Shown here piece by piece: positions 54,961-64,000 of a stretch of DNA of 64,000 bases; the stretch's first letter is position 1; every line of letters begins with the position of its first letter. The stretch is taken from NCBI GenBank assembly GCA_030620095.1, contig JAUTXW010002359.1, positions 3,391,501-3,455,500 of the forward strand, in the 5' to 3' direction. The stretch is from Kuschelorhynchus macadamiae (lineage: Eukaryota > Arthropoda > Insecta > Coleoptera > Curculionidae). Below the pieces are notes generated by a model, which had not been told where the DNA came from, did no database searches, and worked only from the letters and a program-made list of their open reading frames with translations. A program made the position numbers and the translations under genes.

Positions 54961-56960
54961 AATGTGTATCAATGTTCGTTCGCTAATTTCACACTTTGAC
55001 AGTTTTAAGGACTATTATGAAAAGAGAAAATCTGAGTTCATAGGTATTACAGAGAGCTGGCTACGTCCAGGTATTTGTATGACACAATTCATTTGCAAAC
55101 TAATTTAGAAAGAAATTATAGACATGACCGGCGGGGGAGGAGTGGCTGATTATATCAAAGGCAATTTTAACACCGATAGTTTAAACAATAAAACCACTTT
55201 GATAAGGTAGCTTTTGCAAACTGTAGAATCATTTAATTTAGAACAAATTATTTTAGAGTCTTTAATTGATCTTAATTTTACAAATGGCGATAAAGTTGTA
55301 AATAAAGGTGTTGTTGATTGTCAGTTTTCTGACCATTGCTCAGTTTTCTGTGAAATTAACAACACACTAACTCCTCAACCACCTAATAAAATACTATATA
55401 GATCATTATATAGATATGAATCTATTTCAAGCAATAAATTTTAACGAGATATATAATATTAAAAATATTGACAAAAAGATATTTTTTTAAAATAATAGTA
55501 TATTAGCCATGCTCCTATTAAACGGCTTATTTAACGCAATAAACCGCTCCAGCCATGGATCACAGAAAAGATCGAATGCATGCAAAAATTAAGATTCGTG
55601 ATTTTAAATCTAGTAAATTACGTGACAAATGGGATTAATCAATCAAATTAGAGAAAAAAGCTTATTATAGGTATATATTTCAAAATACCCCTATAAAAGA
55701 TAAGTGGAAAGAAAAGAAAGAAAGAAATTCCAGAGGTTCTTAGAGATACGAATAATTATAATACATTTTTTATAAATTTAATCAAAACAAATATTTCTTT
55801 AAATAACGATGTTATATATTTTTACTTATATAACACTAAAAATAAACTGGATTGCTTGCTGACTTTTTAAACTAAAGCTGTGGACACAGATGATATTAAC
55901 ATAACCTTAATCTCCTTGTGCAGTCTTTATATAATTTGAATTTATAACACATTTAGTTAATAAATGTATTCTTCAAGAATATATTCCTAACATTCGTAAA
56001 AAAGCTGTTGTCACAACCCCTCCCAAAGTAAGTATTCCTAAGGATTTATCTTAATTTCGTTCAATAAGCACACTTCCAACGTTTTCAAAGAGTACTGGAA
56101 ACTCAAATTTCCACACATGTTTATATAAATGATATTATACCAACGAAACAATCGGAGTTTCGCCCTGGACATAGTTGCGCGACGGCAATGGCGGATGTTA
56201 CTGACAGTATCTTTTGTGCTCGAGGCAAAAACAAAATCACATCATTATTTCCATTGAATTTTAGTAAAGTTTTTGATTTTTAAAATCATAAAATATTAAT
56301 TTCTAGTTTACACTATACAGGGTTTTTGATGAATGGCGTCAAACATTATTATATAATTTCCTTCCGATAGATTTCAACGTGTCAACATTGATTAAAAATT
56401 TTCTAATTTTCTTAAAGTTGATTCTGGGGTTCCTCACGACAGTATTTTGGGACCTATTTTATTTAATATCTATACAAGTACTTTCCCTACATATTTTAAC
56501 AACTGTCAGTATCATCTTTACGCCGATCGATCGATATAAAAATAGGAAACCAACGTTTAAATATCGTTAAAAGCGCAAAAAGTTTAGCTCTCGTTTTTTC
56601 ACATCTTCGATTTAGTTCTTATATTCTTAAAAAAACATACATATCAAGAAAAGAAACAGGATATCTCACAAACTTAAAGAAATGTCATGGCTAAATATGT
56701 ATAACAGACGTAAGCTCCATGCCTTACCATTACTTACATTTAAATAGCCTTCATATCTCTAAACCAAAATCACTTTTCGCATAGATGTACATAATTTGAA
56801 TTTATTTAAGAGATGCTTCTCCTATAACATTGCTTTAAATATATATTCGTTACCTCCAGATTTATCACAAATGTCACAATCTTCAATTTGATTACAAAGT
56901 TTTAAAAAGAAAATTACTACTTAGTTGCTCAATTCTCAATAGTTTTCGAAATACTCTCAG
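54961..56960 (+). pseudogene. Non-LTR retrotransposon (Jockey/CR1-type), heavily decayed
   Basis: The endonuclease start is CINVRSLISHFDSFKDYYEK then SEFIGITESWLRPG (conserved Asn-Val-Arg-Ser and ITESWL). GGGGVADYIKGN follows, then the frame 55214-55444 with DCQFSDHCSVFCEINN (S-D-H catalytic motif). PWITEKI-like and KWD-like words lie at 55550-55640, VTTPPKVSIPKDLS near 56010, SEFRPGHSCATAMADVTDSI near 56160, and VPHDSILGPILFNIY with LYADRS (the RT YADD box, now YADR) at 56425-56535. The tail 56590-56950 resembles the C terminus of CR1/Jockey ORF2. Frames are broken throughout. Confidence 0.78.
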
Positions 56961-58740
56961 TTTCACTCTTCTTTCTTTGTAATTCTATCACCATCTTTTC
57001 TTTCTCCCCTTTCTTCCCTTCTACTCTTCATTTTCTCATAATGTAATCATATTACATTTTTGTTATTTATTTATTATTTAGCTGTTTTGTATTGTTTAGC
57101 TTATAGCCGCATTGGTAGAACAGAATCTGGTCTACAGAATTCTGAAATGCGAGCTTATTTTTATGATTTTCTACTTTGTATTTATATATGTATACATATT
57201 ATTATTAATATTAACAATATCTCGTTTCGAAACAAACTAAAATCGATTAAAATAATAATCTTAGCAAACTATAATAAATAGGTTGGCCTAAAAAGGCTAT
57301 TTAACTGCATCAAAATGGGTGCATAATTAATTACATTTCTTAATAAATACATGATAAATACTCAAGACTATATAAACATTAAATTTTAGTTTTTGCTCCC
57401 AAATACCGAACAATATAGAACTTGAGACATCATTACACTAGAGATGTAAACAAGGCCTTATTAATTATTAAAGGCACATTCTTAAACTTTAAAACTATTG
57501 TTTCAGTCTTAGCAAAATTTAATCTCAAAGCTTTCGTGATTTACGCAGTTACAATCATTCCCTCTACTATGTACTTCAAGGGCTTTTGAGTTAATTGATC
57601 GTGATTATGAGGGATGATAATCAGAAATCCTCAAAGAGCAAAGAACTATCTCCCACATCTTTGAAAGTTACCTCTATTCTAATATTACTCTGTACTCGTG
57701 CGATAGTAAAACTATTTGTTCTGTTAAATTACTTTATATATACTATTGTTTAACATAAGCGATAATATTAATTGAAAATAGGTACTAATCTAAAATGGCT
57801 TATCAACATAATAGTATTCTGCTCGTTTCATTTTGCAATTCTTTGTAATGGCAAGCATTCTCATAAGTAAAAATAGTAAATAGCGAAAGTAAGAATATTT
57901 TTAGTTTCCTATTTTTTCTTACAAGCGTTTATTTAACTTTACTAGTCTATCTCAGCAGGGCTTGTTTTTATTTATCCGGGGCCCCCGGAAAATTTTTCCG
58001 CCTGTTGTAAACCTGGCGAGTAAAAAAATCAACATCTTGTATTTCCATTGGCCATTATTGCCGTAAATTACTAGATGTAAAGTTGAAGACTAAAAAAAAC
58101 TCAATATATTGTATTTTGATCAGGCATAGTGAGGCCAAGCTATGGAACTCTAGGCCCGGGTTTAGCTAGTCTATCCGAAAATAAGTTCCGCCTGGGCCAG
58201 AAAGACAGATTCTGGGTCGACACAGTATAATATTTTAACGTTCGAGAAAGCTTAAAACCATTAGCATACAAAATTCTGTAAAATATATCGCCCTATGACT
58301 GCTTAAATTAGATATTGATTCCGCTATTTATAAGCGTAAAGTATAATTTCACAACAATGATTTTGCACAGCTACATAAACTATAATAGGTGGTATACATG
58401 GTAATTACGACGTACGTAAAAAATCAAGGGATGTTCAAAAGAAGAGGGCAAAAATTGGAACCATTACTTTGTTGTCAGTGTTTTAGTTAGCTGGCCGTAA
58501 TGCATTTTAAATTATAAATAACTTTTTAAATAACAAACTTTTATTAAAAAAGCACAAGTACATTTATGCCTCTGGGCATCATTTCGTTTGATGCAGACCT
58601 AAATAGTTGACAAAAAAGAAAGCGTGGGACATATTAGGAAATATGATATTTACACCACACCCTTTTATTTCAAGTTAACTACCTGCATCGTACCAAAAGT
58701 GTTTCTTTTTATTTCTCTCGTAAAAGGGGAGTATTTTAAT
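56961..58740. other. Non-coding DNA
   Basis: No gene recognised. A GC-rich patch with GGGGCCCCCGGAAAATTTTT (57978) is loosely echoed at 58160-58200 (GCCCGGG, TTCCGCCTGGGCC), suggesting a degenerate direct repeat about 190 bp apart. The ORF at 57060-57281 has no domain. Confidence 0.4.
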
Positions 58741-59085
58741 TGTAAAAAATATCTCTTAGCCTACGACTGACTTTTTTGGTCAAAAATTGAGAGTCACATG
58801 GGGATGACCTGGTAACATTTTGGTAAAAACGTTATTTCTAAAAAAACAACTTATCCAATAGCCTGAAATTTTGCACATTAATTAAGTATTACCTAGGAAT
58901 TGGTAATATTAATAATGGTAAAATTACGGTACGCATCTAAGGTGGCGAAACAAAATGGTAAATTATTACAAAATCACTCTGAAAAAACTACTTACTAGAT
59001 TGATTACAAATTTTGTGCAAGAAATAAGTGCGATAGAGGGATGAACTGGTACAATTGTGGTACGAATTCAAAATGGATAATCGAT
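58741..59085 (+). repeat. Dispersed repeat family (NGG units), copy 5
   Basis: About two units with GGGGATGACCTGGTAACATT, TTGGTA and GGCGAAACAAAATGG words, as in the other copies. Confidence 0.75.
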
Positions 59086-59183
59086 TTATTTAAAACACTA
59101 AGCCAGATTTTTCAGCAAGTTCGTGAGAAAGCTGTACTGCACCAATTTACATGATTTTTTGTTTTAATGATTGTCTGGTTACC

Positions 59184-59517
59184 GAGAACTTTCAACACAA
59201 TTTTTTGTATCGGTTTATTTTTTTTTATTCAATTTCAGGACGATGTGGTGAATGCGCTTCATATTGTTATAATTTCACTGGAAACTCTTCTAGCCATCTG
59301 GTCTGCCGGGCCAGGTTGTGAAAAGAGAGTTTAAGTATATGCATATGTGTTACTAAATGAATATGGACCGAATTAAATTGGGTCAGATTTCACTATTCCT
59401 AGAAAAAGAAAGATTTATATTAGGAAGTTCAGGGTAAAAGAAATTTAGTTTCTTAATGCATTTCAATAAAAGTCTGTCAATTTAAAAGTTTATTAATTTT
59501 TTTTCATAGGCTTATAA

Positions 59518-59520
<3 letters not shown>
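59184..59520 (+). repeat. Direct repeat, copy 1, containing an exon-like segment
   Basis: This 337-bp segment is repeated at 63542-63892 in the same orientation with high similarity (roughly nine bases in ten by eye). Copy 1 contains a good acceptor (TTTATTCAATTTCAG ending at 59238). A 31-codon frame DDVVNALHIVIISLETLLAI then WSAGPGCEKRV runs from 59239 to TAA 59332-59334, and AATAAAA follows near 59465. This has the form of a terminal exon with 3' UTR. I do not recognise the peptide. Confidence 0.8.
59239..59334 (+). CDS. Candidate terminal exon, 31 codons, unknown protein
   Basis: The evidence is the splice acceptor directly before GAC GAT GTG, an open frame to the stop, and a nearby polyadenylation hexamer. 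Preservation of the frame in the second copy (63604-63693: DDVVNALHIVIIPLETHLAI) adds support. In that copy the acceptor CAG has become CTG, so only copy 1 could be spliced. No upstream exon of a plus-strand gene was found, and the segment may instead belong to a mobile element. Confidence is therefore low. Confidence 0.3.
   Translation, partial: DDVVNALHIVIISLETLLAIWSAGPGCEKRV

Positions 59521-59566
<46 letters not shown>
59521..59566. repeat. (AG)n microsatellite
   Basis: 46 bp of perfect AG, immediately at the end of the direct-repeat copy 1. Confidence 0.95.
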
Positions 59567-59568
<2 letters not shown>

Positions 59569-60149
59569 ATTTATTTTCAGAATTTTATTTGTTTGACTAA
59601 CAAGTATATGTTTTTGTGAGTTAACCCACATTTTCTTTATAAAGTGGAAAATGTAACAAGGTTATATTCCTATTTATCTTAGTTAGGTAATCTTAGATAT
59701 GATTAGGTTACTTATAAAGTGTTAAAATTATTATAAAGGAAGTTGACATACAAGTCATATTATATATAATCTGTAAACTTCTAAAATAAACTTATTAAAA
59801 GTATTAGTTTTCATATTACATTTTTGGCTCCAAATATTATGCGATTATAATGGTTTCGTGTCTAGTCTTTAGCATGTGGAGTGCGGTTATTTGGGTATGT
59901 TATGAGTAGGTACGGATTTTCTCTAGTCTGGCATTGTCGCAGGAAAATCAAGGTTTATTGTTGGCATATTTCGTAGTCTTAATATAAATAAATAAATAAA
60001 TAAATTTCTATTTCAATAGACCAAACAATACATGGTATAGAAAACGTCGAGAAAGCCAAAATGACACCAGTGCATCATATGGCCAAAAACGCTAATCAAG
60101 TAATATTAATCTCAAAATATATGTACTTATCCTATACAACTCTGCAATG

Positions 60150-61240
60150 TAACTCAAAACCTAAAGAAGTCAATAACAAAAAACTCTTGAAGACTATAGG
60201 GGACATTATCCTTAAAATTTGCCATATACAGTTTTTAAATGATAAAAGGCTCTTATTTCTAATATTAAGTGGAAGCGTATACCCATATAATAGGAACTAT
60301 GATCAAAAATTGGACAAGTTATGATTCGAGATAACCAAATTATCACCATGCCTGGTATTATAGTTATGAATGTCCCTCATAGTTGAGAAATTACTAAAAT
60401 TGCTCTTTACATAAATTAAAGCATCGAATATATATAGCAGGAATAGTAAGAAGCCTATATCTTTTGAAAAGTTCTCTGCCTGAATGTCTTGGTCTGACAT
60501 TAGCAATATTTCTTATTGCTCTCTACAAGAACTCTTTCTACGCGTGAACCTGACCCCCAGAACAATATTCCATACTTTAAGCGTGAGACAAAATGTGCAA
60601 AATAATAGGACAGTCTAATATTTACATTAACGATATTTTTAAGGCGATGTATTACAAAACAAACCATTGAGAGTTTTTTGCATAATTCCGTTATTTGACA
60701 GTCCCTATTAAGTGCATTATCAATATAAAGGCCTAGAAGTTTTGTATCAGTTACTTGAGCAATTGAATGTCTCTGAAGAGTTCTTACTAATAAGCTCTCA
60801 CTTAGGACTGATGTCCTAGGCGAGAAACGAACAAACACAGTCTTTTTATAATTTAATATAAGACTATTATTCAAAAATCACTGCTCGCAATCTCTTGACA
60901 GCTCTAGCCACTGATGTTTTTGATGAAAAGTATGTATGATCAATTAAGTCGAACGCCTTGCTTAAATCCATAAAGAGAGCAAAACTTTTATTACTTTCAT
61001 CGAGATATCTGTAGAGCTGTTCAAGAAATTGCAATACTGCCGACGTCGTACTTTTACCCCCTCTGAAGCCGTGCTGACTATTCGTTAAAATTTTATGTGC
61101 TACCAGAAATAATGTCATCTGCCCAAAAACTACTTTTTCCAGAATTTTGGAAATAGAGCTAAGTATTGAAATTCGTCGATAATTTCCTACCATCGTTTTT
61201 ATCTCCTTTCTTAAACAGCGGAATAACCTTGGCAGTTTTA

Positions 61241-61292
<52 letters not shown>

Positions 61293-61325
61293 TAGTTTGG
61301 AAGGCGTATCGGCCTCAAGAGCCAT
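60150..61325 (-). pseudogene. Non-LTR retrotransposon RT remnant 1 (Jockey/CR1-type)
   Basis: On the minus strand the frame 60867-61325 has NYRRISILSSISKILEKVVF (RT motif 1), ILTNSQHGFRGGKSTTSAVL (motif 2) and FALFMDLSKAFDLIDHTY (motif A with catalytic Asp). The YADD region is missing. The next frame (60500-60874) gives LILNYKKTVFVRFSPRTSVL, VTDTKLLGLYIDNALNRDCQ and SRLKYGILFWGSGSRVERVL. The last pieces (60303-60506) are MRDIHNYNTRHGDNLVI. The upstream end is fused to a CT/AG microsatellite that reads as LSLSLS. There is an internal deletion plus frameshifts. Confidence 0.82.
61247..61289. repeat. (AG)n microsatellite
   Basis: About 43 bp of perfect AG inside the upstream end of the RT remnant. 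The Leu-Ser repeat in the ORF is produced by it. Confidence 0.95.
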
Positions 61326-61347
61326 TTGGCGCCTAATTTCGCTATCC

Positions 61348-63474
61348 TTAGGTTATATCATATATTATTATACATTCCAATATGTTTAAGATGATTTTCA
61401 ATTGGTAATATGGATCGAGCCTCGGTGATTCCCGTACATTCCAATAGAATGTGTGATTGTTAGTAGGTTGCCACAGAACTGGCAAGTGGGGGCATCTTGC
61501 GATTCTAACAAAAAGGAGTGCGTTATTCTGCAATGGCCTATCATAAGGCGGCATGCAATAACATTTCCTGAACAATAATATCACGTAATTTATTATTCCC
61601 CTCAAGCATGTCCCATTCAATCTGACATATGTTGTACATGGTTTGGGAAATTAGAGGTAAAAGATCTTTGCTGGAAAAAATAAGACCAATGTAATTATTT
61701 GAGAAAATTGATGTTTTGACCAGGAGATCAACCTTTTCATTTCCTTGTATGCCAACATGGCTAGGAATCCAAATAAAGGATATTGAGGACCCATGTAGCA
61801 TACATTTTGTTAACAAATTACGAATATCTGTGGTGATTGAGTGATCGCAGAATTTTGTTTGGGGGTTAAAGTTAGTGAGTTTTTCGAGTCAGTTGCAATG
61901 AGCCATTTTTGTGAGGCGACTTTAAGGGTATGCATTAATGCATATTTAATTGGAAGATGTTCCGCATTGTGGATGCTGTTATAAGAATTAAGGCGGTACG
62001 ATTGGTAGAATTGATGAGAGTAGTATGCAAAACCCGTATGGGATACAGTTTCAGAGCCGTCAGTATATATAATTTTATGGTCTGAGAATTCAGTGTGGCA
62101 TATATTATTAAAATGATTTTTAAGAGTTGTAGGATTAGTTTGTCGTGTAAGAGCATATTTAGGTTTATATTAGGAGTATTAATAGTCCAGGGAGCGAATA
62201 TATGTGGAGGGGGTTGGTAAGGGCTAGGGAAGTTTATGTTGTGCTCGTTTTTGAAAAAAAGAAAAATGATGTTAGGCTGTGATTCGAATTTACGTAAAGT
62301 GACGGGGGATATCTAGGATAAAAGAAAGAATTATATAAGGGGTGGAGAGGATTGCTGCATAGTTTAGCTGAGTATTTGAGAAATAAATTGATGTTGAATG
62401 TGATTAATGAAAGCTAAAAATTGAAGACTTGGAATAGGGCTAGTTGTGAAGGCACCCAAAGAAAGACGAACGGCATTATTCTGTATTGGATCCAAGCACT
62501 CAATGTAGAGCCCGGATTTTTGGGCCGAAGCATATACAATGGAGCCATAGTCTATTTTGGATCTAATAACTGTTCTGTATATGTGCAGCAGTGATTCGTA
62601 ATTTGAACCCCAGGATATGTTTGAGAGCATTTTTAAAAGGTTAATATCTTTGAGACATCTAGTTTTGAGATACTGGAAACGATCTTTCCAGTTGAGACTA
62701 CAATTAAAAAACATGCCTAGAAATATTGATTTGGGGAGACTGGGAATGAGACATTCGGCTATGCTTAGATTATTCACCTTAGGACAGTTCCTCTTGCGAC
62801 AATAGTGAGTAATGGATGATTTATCTGGAGAGATTTTTGGAACCATTTTGAGTAGTTCATCTATATAGAGAGTTTAATGAAGACTGTATAACCCTTTCAC
62901 ACACTCTAGAACTGTGAGATGAATAATATAATACAATATCATCGGCATGTAAGCGATAGGGAACCTGAGGATTAATGAAATATCTTATGCTATTGAGAGC
63001 AATCATGAATAAGGAGGGACCGAGGACTGAGCACTCGGGAATGTCATTCTCAAGAGTCTTAATATTGGATAATGATTGTCCAATTCTAACTTGAAACGTC
63101 CTGTTCGACATAAAGCGTTGTATGTATACAGGTAAGTTGCCGCGTAAACCCCAATTATAGAGAGTTCTTACGATATTATATCTCCATGTCGTTTCAAAGG
63201 CATGTGATAAATCAAGAAAAGCGGCGATAAGGTGATTTTTGATGAAATACTTATTGTGCAGGTCAATGCTGAAACCAACCAGGTGGTTAGTTGTAGATTG
63301 ACTCTTGCGGAAGTCCATTCGATTAGGATACAACAGTTTGTTTTTCCCCATATACCACATAAGACGAAAGTTGACCATCCTTTCCATTAACTTAAAGATG
63401 TGATCCGTTAAGGAGATGGGACGGTAATATTTGACATCGGTGATAAGCTTTTCATATTTATGGATAGGGATCAT
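61348..63474 (-). pseudogene. Non-LTR retrotransposon 2 with RT and RNase H (I/R1/LOA-like group)
   Basis: On the minus strand the frame 62857-63474 starts MIPIHKYEKLITDVKYYRPI then SLTDHIFKLMERMVNFRL. It includes YPNRMDFRKSQSTTNHLVGF, AAFLDLSHAFETTWRYNIV (motif A), DIPECSVLGPSLFMIALNSI (motif B) and YRLHADDIVLYYSSHS (motif C, HADD in place of YADD). The frame 62364-62846 is the thumb and connection (PDKSSITHYCRKRNCP, IFLGMFFNCSLNWKDRFQYL). RNase H follows in 61541-61816 with SISFIWIPSHVGIQGNEKVD, a clear RNase H hallmark. The 5' part (ORF1, endonuclease) is absent, with truncation close to 63530, where direct-repeat copy 2 begins. Confidence 0.85.
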
Positions 63475-63541
63475 AATTGAATGTGACCAGGATGATGGAA
63501 AGAGATTTTGTGTCCAGATTATGTTGTAGATTTAGAGTTTA

Positions 63542-63892
63542 GAGAACTTTCAACATTATTCTTTGCATTGGTTTATTTGTTCTTTTTTTCAATAACATTT
63601 CTGGACGATGTGGTGAATGCGCTTCATATTGTTATAATTCCACTGGAAACTCATCTCGCCATCTGGTCTTCCTGGTCAGCTTGTAATGTTTAAAAAGGGA
63701 GTTTATGTATATGCATATGTGTTACTAAATGATTACAGACGGAATTAAATTGGGTCAGATTTCACTATTTCTAAAAAAAGAAAGATTTATATTAGGAAGT
63801 ACAGGGTAAAAGAAATTTACTAGTTTCTTAATGCTTTTTAATAAAAGTTTTTCAATTTAAAAGTTTATTTTTTTTCATAGGCTTATACTAAA
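63542..63892 (+). repeat. Direct repeat, copy 2
   Basis: Partner of 59184-59520. It keeps the DDVVNALHIVII frame (stop at 63691-63693), but the acceptor reads TTTCTG. It lacks the AG microsatellite that follows copy 1. The 60150-63474 non-LTR remnants lie between the two copies. Confidence 0.8.
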
Positions 63893-64000
63893 TAGAATTA
63901 AATATTTTTAATTATCATTTTATTTTATGAAAATAGATTTATTCAGTTTCTTATACAATTAGTCTACTTTAGAGTATACCCAGTACAAATACAGTTTTAA

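Overview
This is an AT-rich, intron-rich eukaryotic window, best read as an insect nuclear genome. The evidence is a cuticular-protein terminal exon, a kekkon-type LRR-Ig receptor, and insect-style Tc1/mariner, hAT, P/THAP, Penelope-like (PLE) and non-LTR elements. A beetle would fit, but the sequence does not prove the order. Host genes are sparse. I support three: the last exon of a cuticular protein (812-1051, +), the last exon of an unidentified Ser-rich coiled-coil protein (34622-35519, -), and a membrane LRR-Ig protein with an intact 511-codon ORF (43710-45245, -). A decayed partial copy of the second gene's exon lies at 33056-33440. Nearly everything else is mobile DNA or its debris.

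Layout. 1-2.3 kb: AT microsatellite and cuticular exon. 3.97-6.65 kb: a decayed long-TIR Tc1/mariner element. 8.0-9.2 kb: a dispersed repeat family split by a 0.5 kb palindromic insertion with a 14-bp target duplication. 10.8-11.7 kb: a non-autonomous Tc1/mariner-type element. 12.95-16.24 kb: a Penelope-like element split at a TA by a second long-TIR mariner. 17.2-20.6 kb: more of the dispersed repeat. 21.56-23.63 kb: a complete but dead hAT element with an 8-bp target duplication. 23.6-29.9 kb: no recognisable genes. 30.1-31.6 kb: an inverted pair of hammerhead-like retroelement ends. 36.02-38.01 kb: a DNA transposon with CACTGGCCGACAA ends. 38.2-42.2 kb: a 706-bp perfect AT run, then a third long-TIR mariner that contains the retrozyme-like array. 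43.7-45.35 kb: the LRR-Ig gene. 45.5-52.1 kb: a three-layer stack (mariner fragment, PLE-B, PLE-A) with target duplications at both PLE boundaries. 53-57 kb: P-type/THAP transposase and non-LTR remnants. 58.7-63.9 kb: dispersed repeat, two non-LTR remnants, and a flanking 0.34-kb direct repeat that looks exon-like.

The most interesting object is 41113-41853. It holds 2.7 tandem copies of a 278-bp unit, each carrying on the minus strand a hammerhead ribozyme with the full conserved core (CUGAUGA, a perfect 5-bp helix II, GAAA), a palindromic helix III, an AUC cleavage site and a 6-bp helix I. This is the architecture of animal retrozymes, which are thought to be mobilised by Penelope-like elements. 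The same window carries two PLE families plus a third related inverted element, whose termini hold divergent hammerhead-like motifs with the same kind of palindromic helix III. A non-autonomous ribozyme repeat and its possible autonomous partners therefore lie within 10 kb of each other. Every PLE-type insertion here has a head-to-head inverted structure with the ribozyme-bearing 3' end facing outwards on both sides.
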